64,000 nt of DNA from Fibrobacter sp. (GTDB taxonomy: Bacteria; Fibrobacterota; Chitinivibrionia; Chitinivibrionales; Chitinispirillaceae). The stretch's first letter is position 1. Every line of letters begins with the position of its first letter. This document shows positions 17,795 to 26,977 of this stretch, in pieces. The notes below the pieces were generated by a model. The model had not been told where the DNA came from and made no database searches. It saw only the letters and a program-made list of their open reading frames with translations. Made by a program: the position numbers and the translations under genes. Where the stretch lies: positions 21,000 to 84,999 of the forward strand of contig JAAYEB010000166.1 in NCBI GenBank assembly GCA_012728995.1. The letters run 5' to 3'.

Positions 17795-19065
17795 GTAAAA
17801 ATACAAAAATCCCTATGATTTACAATCTCTTTCCACGACATATTCCTACTATTGACAAATGGTCTGATTCAATTGATCACATAAAAGAAATGGGGTTTAA
17901 CTCCATATTTATTAATCCTTTTCATGAAACCGGTTTTTCCGGGAGCCTGTATGCGGTCAAGGATTATTATAAGTTAAACAACCTGTTTTTAAAAAAGGGG
18001 AGTGATCCTGCCGATTTGTCTCCTTTAAAGAAGTTTGTTCAAAATTGCAAAAAGAGAAACATTCACCTTATTATGGATCTGGTAATTAATCATACTGCTG
18101 TTGATTCAGTTTTAACTGAAACTAATCCGCAATGGTTCATTTATGATGAATCAGGGAAAATAAAAAATCCTTTTGCAATAGATCCTGCTAATCCGGGTAA
18201 TGTTACTGTATGGGGAGATCTTGCAATAATTAATAATGAGAACAGGGAAGTCTGGGATTACTGGAACAATCTTGTCAAATTTTATCAGGAACTTGGAATT
18301 GAGGGATTCAGGTGTGATGCTGCTTACCAGGTACCGGCTTCACTTTGGGAGATGCTGATTTCATCAGCTAAAAAAAGAAATGATAATGCCTGTTTTTATG
18401 CTGAAACATTGGGGTGTCAGATTGACCAGATTGAAGCTTTGGCAAATGCCGGATTTGATTACCTTTTCAATTCGTCTAAGTGGTGGAATTTCGATCAGCC
18501 ATGGGCACTTGATCAGCATGCTGGAAATAAACGAATCGCACCTTCAATCTCTTTTCCGGAATCTCATGATACAGAACGTCTTGCCAGTTTACATCCCCAT
18601 TCCATTGAAGTGCAAAAACAAAGATATGCTTTTGCAGCTATGTTTTCTGAAGGAATAATGATACCGATGGGATATGAATATGGCGCTAAAACAAGAATGG
18701 ATGTAGTTAATGGTACGCCTGATGATGTAGACAAACCGAAGTATGATCTTTCTCGGTGGATAAAACAGATAAATGATTTCAAAATTAAAATTGCGGTTTT
18801 AGGTGAGGAAGGAAACTGGCGGCCTTTATGTGAATATGGATTACCATATCTTTTTCTCGAGAAATCGTCTAATAAAGGCAATAGGCCTATTTTTGTCTGT
18901 ATAAATAAAAACCAGACAGGAGATACTGTGGTTGAAGAATGGATGATTCCATCCGAAATAAAACAGTGTTCAAAAGCATTTTCCATGCTTGAATCTGATA
19001 TACATGAAGAAGAAATGCCTGAGGCATTTTCTCTTGATCCTGCTGATCTGGTTTTATTTATGTGA
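17791..19065 (+). CDS. GH13 alpha-amylase-family enzyme, GlgE-like, no signal peptide
   Basis: A (beta/alpha)8 glycoside hydrolase/transferase. Region I 'DLVINHTA', region II 'GFRCDAAY' (nucleophile D176), region III 'FYAETLG' (acid/base E205) and region IV 'FPESHDTERL' (D260) are all intact. At 424 residues it is compact, and the C-terminal beta domain is reduced. There is no export signal, so it acts in the cytoplasm on a soluble alpha-glucan or maltosyl donor. The domain resembles the catalytic part of GlgE-type maltosyltransferases more than secreted amylases, but specificity is not certain. It is translationally coupled to panC (4-bp GTGA overlap), an unexpected partner. Confidence 0.8.
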   Translation: MSKNTKIPMIYNLFPRHIPTIDKWSDSIDHIKEMGFNSIFINPFHETGFSGSLYAVKDYYKLNNLFLKKGSDPADLSPLKKFVQNCKKRNIHLIMDLVINHTAVDSVLTETNPQWFIYDESGKIKNPFAIDPANPGNVTVWGDLAIINNENREVWDYWNNLVKFYQELGIEGFRCDAAYQVPASLWEMLISSAKKRNDNACFYAETLGCQIDQIEALANAGFDYLFNSSKWWNFDQPWALDQHAGNKRIAPSISFPESHDTERLASLHPHSIEVQKQRYAFAAMFSEGIMIPMGYEYGAKTRMDVVNGTPDDVDKPKYDLSRWIKQINDFKIKIAVLGEEGNWRPLCEYGLPYLFLEKSSNKGNRPIFVCINKNQTGDTVVEEWMIPSEIKQCSKAFSMLESDIHEEEMPEAFSLDPADLVLFM

Positions 19066-19225
19066 ACAGGTTTGCGCATCTCTGGACTAATGAAATGTAG
19101 ATATGGAAAAACCATTCATAATGCAAGATACTGAGAATGAAATGTTCTTTAAAACCTGTTTTTGTTTTGCCTGAGAAAATTGGTTGAGACAAATGACCGG
19201 TGCTGGTTTTTGAAGGGATTAATGA

Positions 19226-19738
19226 ATGAACAGGGCGTTGTTTTTGGACAGAGATGGAGTAATAAACAAGGATGTATCTTATCCTCACAAACCAGAACAG
19301 ATTGTATTTGTTGAAGGGATTTTTGACCTCTGCAGGAAAGCAGCAGACAGGGGATATTTGCTTGTAGTAATAACAAATCAGGCTGGAATTGCTAAAGGAT
19401 ATTTTTCAGAAACTGATGTAGAAAACCTTCATAAATGGATGGGGTACAAATTTAAGGAACATGGTTTAAAAATATCAGCCTTTTATTTCTGCCCATTTCA
19501 CCCTGAGGGTGTTGTAGAAAAATACAGAAAAAAATCCGATTGTCGAAAGCCATCACCCGGAATGTTTATAAAGGCTGCTCAGGATTTAAATATTGATTTG
19601 AAACGATCTCTGATGGTGGGTGATAAAATGTCAGACCGTATAAATCTACCAGAACTAAAATGTATTATAATAAAAAGTCGTTATACTGACAAGAATTATG
19701 ATGTTGAAACATTGTCTGATATAGAAAAGTTTTTATAG
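19226..19738 (+). CDS. gmhB: D-glycero-D-manno-heptose 1,7-bisphosphate phosphatase (GmhB-like HAD)
   Basis: HAD phosphatase: 'LFLDRDGVIN' (motif I with the two catalytic aspartates), 'VITNQAGIAKG' (motif II), 'CRKPSPGM' (motif III lysine) and 'MVGDKMSDR' (motif IV). 170 residues. It removes the C7 phosphate in ADP-heptose synthesis for LPS cores. In E. coli GmhB a zinc site is built by C-x-H and C-x-C; here the equivalents read C-P-F-H and S-D-C, so two of the four ligands seem altered. Start ATG 19226 has GAAGGG 5 nt upstream. Histidinol-phosphatase is the main alternative and is less likely without other his genes. Confidence 0.82.
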   Translation: MNRALFLDRDGVINKDVSYPHKPEQIVFVEGIFDLCRKAADRGYLLVVITNQAGIAKGYFSETDVENLHKWMGYKFKEHGLKISAFYFCPFHPEGVVEKYRKKSDCRKPSPGMFIKAAQDLNIDLKRSLMVGDKMSDRINLPELKCIIIKSRYTDKNYDVETLSDIEKFL

Positions 19739-20272
19739 TTTTTTGGCAGCATTTCCTTTGTTACTTCAAAAAATGTTGCATAATATTTCGATATGGAAAA
19801 AGAAATCTTCTGTTAATCGATATCCAAATGATAGTGTTTGTTATTAACAGTATCGGCATATTCGGACTATATATAATAAACCACCTGTGAAATTTCTGCG
19901 TGTGCTTGATTACTGTTGATGTGACATGGCTTTTTGTATCCCGAAAAGCATTTTGTGCAGTATTGTTCGGGTAGTTTCTGTTTTGAGCGGATGTAAGCGT
20001 TTGCTTTAAGTTAATTATTCGTTTCTATTCAGGAAAAGGGAATCTTTTCAAAAGAAAAAAACAATAAAAACATAAGCAGTGCGAAAAAAAATATTATCAA
20101 AATGGAGACAATTATTTGATGATGAAAGTGAGGGATTGGCAATTGGTGTGCAAAAAAGGTTTCATGCTCTGTGAATGTCACTTTCTTATCCAATATCCGC
20201 GAAAAAGATTCTCATAAAAGAATCATTACCATATAGATTTTTATCAGATTATGTTTACAGGGAGGACGAGTC
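19739..20272. other. Long intergenic region (534 bp) without a recognisable gene
   Basis: No frame of coding character. Visible features: an 8-bp inverted repeat CTGTTAAT/ATTAACAG (19810-19817 and 19843-19850), AT-rich tracts, and the ribosome site GGGAGG just before the GTG at 20273. The upstream part probably holds the promoter of the YfhO gene, but I could not define it. Confidence 0.4.
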
Positions 20273-22711
20273 GTGCAAAAGAAACTGGATAAAGCAGCAA
20301 TCAGAACAGTTTTCGGTAATGTCTGGTTTTATGTTTTATTGTTATTTTTATTAACAATAATCGTTTTTGGACAGTTTATATTTTCGGACAAAATGCTTTT
20401 TGCCTCAGACCAGATTAATTCATTTGATGCAAGAGTGCTTTTAAAGACCTCCATTGAAAAATTTAAACAGTTTCCGTTCTGGTTTAGTTCCCGTTTAGGT
20501 GGTATGCCTTCTATTGATGCGATGTTTGGCGATGCTTTATATCCTCTATCATTAATTGTAAATCAAATTTTTTCGATACCACGGGCGATTGGTATGAAGA
20601 TGGTTTTGCATGTGTTTATGGCTGGAGTATTCTTTTTTCTTTTATTGAGAAAAGGGTTTGGAATGTCACCTTTTATCTCATTTGTTGGTGGCTGTTTTTA
20701 CATGTTCAATCCGCAGTTTATTTCACATGTTTATCCTGGTCATGATGGCAAGATGTTTGTGATTGCATGGCTTCCATTTATTATCTGGCGACTGAAAATT
20801 CTCATGGACTTACCAAATATATTAAATGTTACACTGGTGAGTTTCGCAATAGGCATGATCATTTTAACGTCACATATTCAGATGACCTATTTTGTATTAT
20901 GGGGAATGTTCTTTTATTGGATGTTATCTGTAATATTGGCAATTTATCAGCAAAAGAACAGAAAAAAAGCAATAAATATATCTATCGCATTTTGGGTATC
21001 GGTGTTTACTGGTTTAGCTATCGGGTTGATTCAGTTTCTTCCGTCATTTATGTATGTCAGAAATGCTTATTCTGTCAGAGGGGTGGAAAAGGGATTCGAG
21101 TTTGCTACTTCGTGGTCTTTACACTGGCCAGAGGTGTTTTCCTTATGGATACCTGAATTTGTAAACTCACTTGATTATTATTGGGGTCAGAACGCCTTTA
21201 AACTGAACACTGAATATACCGGGGGAGTTGCTTTACTTTTAGCTGTGCTTGCAATAGTTTCACGTCCAAAACCATGGCGAATTTTCTGGGGTGCTTTCTC
21301 AATTTTTGCATTATTATATTCATTGGGAGCACACACTCCGATTTTTCACATAGCTTATTATATAATACCTGGTGTAAATAAATTCAGGGCTGCCAGCATG
21401 TTAATGTTCTGGTTTTCATTTGGAGTAATAATTCTGGCAGTATTGTTTTTAAAGGATATAGTGAGTGGAAAACTTTCGAATCTGTCTGAAACTGACCAAA
21501 AAAAATGGACTAAAGGAATTTACATAGCACTTGGATGCTGTTTTCTGGTTACAATTTTATTTTCCATGAAGGGGTTTGTTGAGACAATTTTCGGGTCTGT
21601 ACTTATGCAAACAGGTAAAAACAGAGCATTTGAAGCTAACTTTTCTACAAACTTTGTGCCATTTCTTTGGTTGTGGCTGTTGTTTTGTTCTTCAGTACTA
21701 TTTTTGCTACTTGGGGTCATAAAAAATAAAATCCAGCCACAATTATTTGTTGCTGTAGTTTTCATTTTCGGAATGATAGATATAATCAGGGTCGATCTGT
21801 TTCAGAACAACAGAGTAAATAACGAAAGTGGGTATATAAAAGTTATTAATCCGTCTCCTTATTTCAGCAGTGATCCTGTACTTACAAAGCTCAGTGAAGA
21901 AATGAATGAAGCTCCGTTTAGATGCTTTTCACTTCCCGGGTCGTTACCGAAAAATGGTGCAGGTATTCATAATCTTGAAGGTATTGACGGATTTCATGAT
22001 AACGAACTTAAATGGTACAATGAGTTCAGAGGAGGGAATCAAAGCAGCAATTATCTTAATTCATTAATAGATTTTGATGCAAACAGGCAGCCTTTTTTAA
22101 GCCCCGAGAAATTGTCTGAAGGGAATGCATTTCTCAATATTGCCAATGTAAAATATTTGCTGGTACGATCGGGAAGTGGATTGCAGGCAATAGAGAATAA
22201 AAATGCTATCGGAAGAATCTCATTTGTATCGGAATATGTAGTTTCAGATACACTGAATGCAATTGATGTACTTTCGAAAAGTGATCATGATTACCGAAAT
22301 ACTATCTTGTTGTATGAAGAACCGGAAAACTTTAAAAAAATGGATAAACCGTTTGTTGGCAAAGAATTCTCTGTAAGTTGGGAAAAATACACTCCTAATT
22401 ACAGAAAAGTTAAAGTAAACATTCCATCAAATGGATTCTTACGAATAGCTGAAACTTATTATCCAGGTTGGAGAGTGAAAATTGATGGAGAAGATGTTTC
22501 TATTTACCAGGCAGACGTAGCATGGATGGGGGTAGAAGTTTCTCCTGGTGAGCACGTTGTTGAAATGAGCATTAAGTCGATTTGTTTTGATAAAACATTA
22601 TGGGTATCGGGAACTCTAATTTTACTGATTGGTATATATTGGACTGGAATCGGATTTGTTGCATTAAAACGTAAACGTACTAAACCGGGAACCGGAACTG
22701 ATAAAACTTAA
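20273..22711 (+). CDS. YfhO-family polytopic membrane protein
   Basis: 812 residues with about a dozen membrane helices in the first 500 ('FYVLLLFLLTIIVFGQFIF' onward), typical YfhO elements ('WFSSRLGGMPSIDAMFGDALYPLSL', 'GGCFYMFNPQFISHVYPGHDGKM') and a soluble C-terminal domain. The C-terminal domain ends in the usual 'ETYYPGWRVKIDGEDVSIY' and a final helix. YfhO/GT-C-like proteins modify teichoic acids or glycolipids in Firmicutes; in Gram-negatives the substrate is unknown. GTG 20273 is preceded by GGGAGGACGA. It stands alone and terminates against the convergent flippase-like gene. Confidence 0.85.
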   Translation: MQKKLDKAAIRTVFGNVWFYVLLLFLLTIIVFGQFIFSDKMLFASDQINSFDARVLLKTSIEKFKQFPFWFSSRLGGMPSIDAMFGDALYPLSLIVNQIFSIPRAIGMKMVLHVFMAGVFFFLLLRKGFGMSPFISFVGGCFYMFNPQFISHVYPGHDGKMFVIAWLPFIIWRLKILMDLPNILNVTLVSFAIGMIILTSHIQMTYFVLWGMFFYWMLSVILAIYQQKNRKKAINISIAFWVSVFTGLAIGLIQFLPSFMYVRNAYSVRGVEKGFEFATSWSLHWPEVFSLWIPEFVNSLDYYWGQNAFKLNTEYTGGVALLLAVLAIVSRPKPWRIFWGAFSIFALLYSLGAHTPIFHIAYYIIPGVNKFRAASMLMFWFSFGVIILAVLFLKDIVSGKLSNLSETDQKKWTKGIYIALGCCFLVTILFSMKGFVETIFGSVLMQTGKNRAFEANFSTNFVPFLWLWLLFCSSVLFLLLGVIKNKIQPQLFVAVVFIFGMIDIIRVDLFQNNRVNNESGYIKVINPSPYFSSDPVLTKLSEEMNEAPFRCFSLPGSLPKNGAGIHNLEGIDGFHDNELKWYNEFRGGNQSSNYLNSLIDFDANRQPFLSPEKLSEGNAFLNIANVKYLLVRSGSGLQAIENKNAIGRISFVSEYVVSDTLNAIDVLSKSDHDYRNTILLYEEPENFKKMDKPFVGKEFSVSWEKYTPNYRKVKVNIPSNGFLRIAETYYPGWRVKIDGEDVSIYQADVAWMGVEVSPGEHVVEMSIKSICFDKTLWVSGTLILLIGIYWTGIGFVALKRKRTKPGTGTDKT

Positions 22712-22757
22712 TAAAACAAGAATCTTTTTTGGGATGATGCGTTTCGGCTGAAATGTT

Positions 22758-22789
22758 AACAGTACTTGTTTTGAATAACAGGTACTGTT
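22758..22789. terminator. Hairpin between convergent genes
   Basis: A 13-bp stem (AACAGTACTTGTT / AACAGGTACTGTT, one G-T pair) with a 6-nt loop lies between the YfhO stop and the end of the convergent gene. The T-run after it is short, so termination strength is uncertain. Confidence 0.5.
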
Positions 22790-22890
22790 TAAATAAGCAG
22801 AGTTTTTATTTTATCGATTTTTATTTATCTTTTTCATGTATAATTGTAACCTCTCGATTTCAAGACAAGGGTATACTCAGAGTGTCTGTC

Positions 22891-23889
22891 TTAATTTTTT
22901 AGATCAGCCGTTACCTGTTCTCTGCTCTTTTTTTTAACAAATCCATATAGTATCGGAACAGCACCGATCAGCTTGATAAAGATGGATAAATTACTAATAA
23001 TAATATAAATACCCAGTTCTTCATTAGATAAACCGATATGTTTAAACATAAGTGCAACCAGAGTTTCCCTTACCCCTATACCATTGGGTGTGAAAGGTTG
23101 GATCATACTCACCAGTTCTATAAGTGGAATAAAGGCCATGCATTCAGCAATATATTTTGCGTCGGTTATTCCAAATATGACGAAGATTATTCCGGCCAGT
23201 AAAAAAAACTGCATTAGTGATGTTAATACTAATACAAGTGAAAGCTCCTTAATTTTGGTTCGATATTGATAAATTCCTTCTTTTAAATTTCCCAGCCAGT
23301 GGATAATCTTGTTGTGTTTATACGAATGCATAAGTCTGCCGACAGGACGGGTGAAACGTTTGGTGAAAGAGATCGTTACAAGAAAGGTAATCAGGATAAA
23401 AAGCAGTATTAAAATTTGTGTAACAAAATCAGGTAAACCGGATTTAGAAATAATTAATAAGCCTGAGAAAGATACGATAAAAGAGATAATTGTGGTTGTA
23501 ATTTTACATATCCATGCTGCGCTCCAGCTTATTATTGACCCTGTTTCTTTTGTAACAAACAGGGTCCTGACTACTTCTTGAGCCGAGCCATTTGGAAGTA
23601 CCAGGGAATAAAAATGAGAACTGAAATGATATGACATTGAGCGTAAAAAAGAGAGTTTTTTACTAAACGCGTGCAGAAGTACCCACCAGCGTGTACCTTG
23701 CAGAAAAGTTACAATAAGATTTGCAGTCAAAAATACAGGAATAGTCCACCATTCAACCTTTTTTATTGCAGGAAGGAGCTCTGAAATTTCTATCTGTTTA
23801 AAAATCCAGATAAATGGTATAATCAGGACTGCAATTCTAAGCAGATGGAAAGCAAGTTTTTTATATCGGTAAATCATAGTATATTTCAT
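22891..23889 (-). CDS. Lysylphosphatidylglycerol-synthase-TM / UPF0104 family membrane protein
   Basis: 332 residues, about eight membrane helices, no soluble domain. Family elements: 'LPNGSAQEVVRTLFVTKETG' and 'PFTPNGIGVRETLVALMFKHIGLS' (conserved P-x-G-x-G-x-R-E). These correspond to the flippase half of MprF without the aminoacyl transferase domain; members are suspected to move lipids or lipid-linked sugars. ATG 23889 begins 'MKYTM'; ATG four codons later is also possible. Nothing nearby specifies the substrate. Confidence 0.8.
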   Translation of the reverse strand: MKYTMIYRYKKLAFHLLRIAVLIIPFIWIFKQIEISELLPAIKKVEWWTIPVFLTANLIVTFLQGTRWWVLLHAFSKKLSFLRSMSYHFSSHFYSLVLPNGSAQEVVRTLFVTKETGSIISWSAAWICKITTTIISFIVSFSGLLIISKSGLPDFVTQILILLFILITFLVTISFTKRFTRPVGRLMHSYKHNKIIHWLGNLKEGIYQYRTKIKELSLVLVLTSLMQFFLLAGIIFVIFGITDAKYIAECMAFIPLIELVSMIQPFTPNGIGVRETLVALMFKHIGLSNEELGIYIIISNLSIFIKLIGAVPILYGFVKKKSREQVTADLKN

Positions 23890-24036
23890 CTAAAATACGT
23901 TCAGATTACTGTTTTCGAAATATTAAAAAAATTATTTTGGTCTTATATGGAATATGAAAATAATTCAATGGTATCAGACGCATTATTTTTTACATCAGAA
24001 AAACCATCAGATAACGTTAAAAGAACAGGAGGCAGT

Positions 24037-24333
24037 ATGTTAGAAATGTTCAAAAAAACTCTATATGCGACAGTCGGATTGGCTGTAATGACCAGAGAAA
24101 AGGTAGAGGAATTTGGTGAAAAAATCTCGCGGGAAATGAAAATGTCTGAAACAGAAGGCAGAACATTTATAGATGAACTGGTAAAGAGATCTGAGGAAAC
24201 AAAAGTAGCTATGGATAAGCTGATTTCTGAGCGTATTGAAGCCATTTTGAAAAAATTGGATATTCCTTCACGCAAAGAGTTCGCAGATCTGGATATAAGG
24301 GTAAGGAAACTGGAAACAGCGGAAAAAAAGTGA
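24037..24333 (+). CDS. Phasin-superfamily protein (PhaF/PhaI-like)
   Basis: 98-residue amphipathic helical protein: 'MLEMFKKTLYATVGLAVMTREKVEEFGEKI', then charged coiled helix to the end ('DLDIRVRKLE'). This is the poly(hydroxyalkanoate) granule-associated type found also in bacteria without PHA. I start at ATG 24037, behind a perfect AGGAGG at 24027-24032; longer forms upstream add an unconserved stretch. The stop overlaps the GTG of ubiB by 4 bp, so the two are coupled. The true role (membrane or lipid association with the kinase) is inferred. Confidence 0.75.
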   Translation: MLEMFKKTLYATVGLAVMTREKVEEFGEKISREMKMSETEGRTFIDELVKRSEETKVAMDKLISERIEAILKKLDIPSRKEFADLDIRVRKLETAEKK

Positions 24334-26018
24334 AGGGAACAGGGTACAAAAAGAAAAGTTATTATCGCCATATTAGCAGATATGGTGAGATAATTTCTGT
24401 TCTGGTAAAATACGGATTCGGTGATCTGCTCTCAAGGATCAATCTTGAGAAATATTTGAGTTTTGGAAATAAAGTTTTTAAAATACGTCGTAAAAAAAAG
24501 ATCGAAGAGATATCACGCTGGGATAGAATTCGTTTTGCAATTGAAGAATTGGGACCGGCATTTATAAAACTTGGTCAATTTGCCAGTAACAGGCCAGACA
24601 TATTACCAGCTGGTTTAATTGAATCTCTGGAAAGACTTCAGGATTCCGTTGTTCCATTTTCTGGTGATGAAGCGGTTGGGATAATTGAAAAGGAGTTTGG
24701 TTTACCGGTTGAAAAAATGTTTCACAGGTTTTGTAAGGAGCCATTTGCATCAGCTTCAATTGCACAGGTCCATCGTGCAGAATTAATGAATGGTAAGGAG
24801 GTTGCAGTAAAGGTTCAGCGACCTCGTATAGAGTCAATCATTGCTATTGATCTTGAAATAATGTATCATCTTGCTTCTCTTATCGAAAAGCATATCCACG
24901 CCGCAGAAATATATAACTTAACCCAATTGGTTGAAGAGTTTGCTGGTGCAGTTCAGAAAGAGCTCGATTTTACAATCGAGGCACTGCATATAGAGCACTT
25001 TATAAATAATTTTAGTGATGATAAAACGGTTTTTATTCCTGAAGTCTATCATAACTACAGCAGCAGGAAAGTGATAACGACTGATTTTGTAATAGGAATT
25101 AAGGTTAGTAATGTTAAAGGGTTACTTGAAGCAGGGCTTAATCCTAAACTGGTTGCTTCCAGAGGTGCTGACATTATTCTAAAACAGATTTTTTTCTTTG
25201 GTTTTTTTCATGCAGATCCTCACCCGGGTAACATTCTGGTTAAAGAGGATAACATTATCTGCTTTCTTGATCTGGGAATGACTGGGATTATTACGCCAAC
25301 TTCAAGGGAAAAGCTTAGTCTGATAATTTTAGGTATTGTAGAAAAGAATCCACGTAAAATTGTCAAGGTACTTTATACAATGTCTGATATCCAGAAAGAG
25401 AACAGGGAAGATCTTGAGTATGAGATTGCTGAACTGATTCAGGAATATAGTTCACGGTCTCTGCGAAATATTAACATTGGAGACGTTCTTCATCGGCTTT
25501 CCAGGATACTGTCAGTGCATCAGTTAAGGGTAATTCCGGGCTTTTATCTGCTTGTTAAAGCACTGGTAACAATTGAGGGAATTGGTTACAGATTAGATCC
25601 TCAATTCGACTTTATGGCACATTTAAAACCATTTGCTTCCCGTTTGATACGTGAACAGCTTAGTCCGATTCATCTGGCGGATCTGGGTTATGGTTCGCTC
25701 ATAGATTTATTTTATTTTGCAAGAGATTTTCCTTCTGAAGCAATGGATGTTTTTCAACTCGCTAAATCCGGCAAAATGAAATTTGTGTTTGAGCATCAAG
25801 GGTTGGAACCTGTTATGAGAAGGTTTGATAAATTTGTCAATAGAATTGTTTTTGGTCTGGTATTAGCATCACTTATAATTGGTTCATCTATTGTTGTTTT
25901 ATCAGATATGCCACCCAGATTATACGGGCTGCCGGTGATTGGTATAGCAGGTTTTATAGCAGCGGCTATTATGGGTTTTTGGCTTCTTATATCTATTCTT
26001 CATCATGAAAAGATGTAA
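24330..26018 (+). CDS. ubiB: UbiB/ABC1-family atypical kinase
   Basis: 562 residues. ADCK/UbiB signatures: 'GPAFIKLGQFASNRPDILP' (the K-x-G-Q motif), 'FASASIAQVHRAEL' (A-rich loop), 'VAVKVQRP', 'FHADPHPGNILV' and 'CFLDLGMTG'. Two membrane helices close the protein (about 510-560). UbiB proteins have ATPase activity and support ubiquinone or other isoprenoid lipid biosynthesis or movement. GTG 24330 overlaps the phasin stop. No quinone genes are adjacent, so the gene symbol marks the family only. Confidence 0.88.
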   Translation: MKGTGYKKKSYYRHISRYGEIISVLVKYGFGDLLSRINLEKYLSFGNKVFKIRRKKKIEEISRWDRIRFAIEELGPAFIKLGQFASNRPDILPAGLIESLERLQDSVVPFSGDEAVGIIEKEFGLPVEKMFHRFCKEPFASASIAQVHRAELMNGKEVAVKVQRPRIESIIAIDLEIMYHLASLIEKHIHAAEIYNLTQLVEEFAGAVQKELDFTIEALHIEHFINNFSDDKTVFIPEVYHNYSSRKVITTDFVIGIKVSNVKGLLEAGLNPKLVASRGADIILKQIFFFGFFHADPHPGNILVKEDNIICFLDLGMTGIITPTSREKLSLIILGIVEKNPRKIVKVLYTMSDIQKENREDLEYEIAELIQEYSSRSLRNINIGDVLHRLSRILSVHQLRVIPGFYLLVKALVTIEGIGYRLDPQFDFMAHLKPFASRLIREQLSPIHLADLGYGSLIDLFYFARDFPSEAMDVFQLAKSGKMKFVFEHQGLEPVMRRFDKFVNRIVFGLVLASLIIGSSIVVLSDMPPRLYGLPVIGIAGFIAAAIMGFWLLISILHHEKM

Positions 26019-26191
26019 GTTTTGCATAAACTGCAAAAACTCTTTGTACATACAGATACATTCTTCTATTTTGACTATTTTAAAGTATATCGAATAAAAC
26101 GGATCGTACAAATCTGGAGTATACTATAATTTTTAATTTTTTTATAACACTTCATAAAAGCATTTTTGATCCGGCTTTTTATAGAATCGTA

Positions 26192-26977
26192 ATGATTCTT
26201 CCCAAAAAAAGAGTCGTTATTTATCTCATTGAGCTGCTTTTATTCACAAGTCTTTTGTCTGGATTAGCTCAAACATTCTATATCACACATCCTGAAAGAG
26301 GAATATCTGGTTATCTTGAAGCTGCATTATCGGGTATTGAAATTAAAAGCGGAGTGCTTCATTCAGAAAAAAAACTGCCATATGCTATCCCTTCATATGT
26401 AGTTACACCATTATTGAACTCCTTGTTTGGGGTACCGGTTATTTTTAGTGAAAATATTGATTCAATTTTAATTATAGATACAACCAGATTCCAGGATCAC
26501 AAGTATAAAATACCAGTTATAATCGTTAAATCCGATCATGTCAGATTTATTTTGAACAAAAGAACTGATGTCAGTATTCCATACAGGAACCTGCTTTTAA
26601 ATAAGGACAATCTGGTTTTTAATGCAGAAAATATAAGAGATTTCCTTTTAGCTAATTTTGTAAGTATTTTTTTGTGTTGTTTATTCTTCAATAATTTTCA
26701 GAATCTTTTTTTAATACTGTTCAGTATATTTTTTTTGGCAATAGCAGCATTTATTTTCAGAATTGAGAAGGAACGGAAATACCTGGATTATTTCAAGATT
26801 GCTTGTTTTGCAGTATCTCCTATATGTGTAGGGATAGTATTGATTGCATTATCTGGAGTTAAAATCGCATGGATATGGCATATTCTGATCTTTTTTTCTA
26901 CTATAGTAATGTTTAGAGCTATTGTTGCATCGGGAACAAATAATACAACCAAGAGAGAGTCAGAGGACAACTTATGA
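26192..26977 (+). CDS. Membrane protein of unknown function, DUF1189-like
   Basis: 261 residues. A first membrane helix (about 8-28) is followed by a soluble stretch with 'IDSILIIDTTRF... KIPVIIVKSDHVRF' and then about four helices (150-250). The order of one helix, an exported 'IDT' domain and a four-helix bundle resembles DUF1189/YvdJ-type proteins, but the match is by layout only. TATAGA lies 6 nt before ATG 26192 and no ribosome site is seen, so the message may be leaderless. The stop overlaps the next start by 4 bp. Confidence 0.6.
   Translation: MILPKKRVVIYLIELLLFTSLLSGLAQTFYITHPERGISGYLEAALSGIEIKSGVLHSEKKLPYAIPSYVVTPLLNSLFGVPVIFSENIDSILIIDTTRFQDHKYKIPVIIVKSDHVRFILNKRTDVSIPYRNLLLNKDNLVFNAENIRDFLLANFVSIFLCCLFFNNFQNLFLILFSIFFLAIAAFIFRIEKERKYLDYFKIACFAVSPICVGIVLIALSGVKIAWIWHILIFFSTIVMFRAIVASGTNNTTKRESEDNL

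Noticed and set aside
18564..19115. 183-codon antisense frame across the end of the GH13 gene
   Set aside because: It mirrors a well-supported gene with intact catalytic motifs and has no recognisable product.
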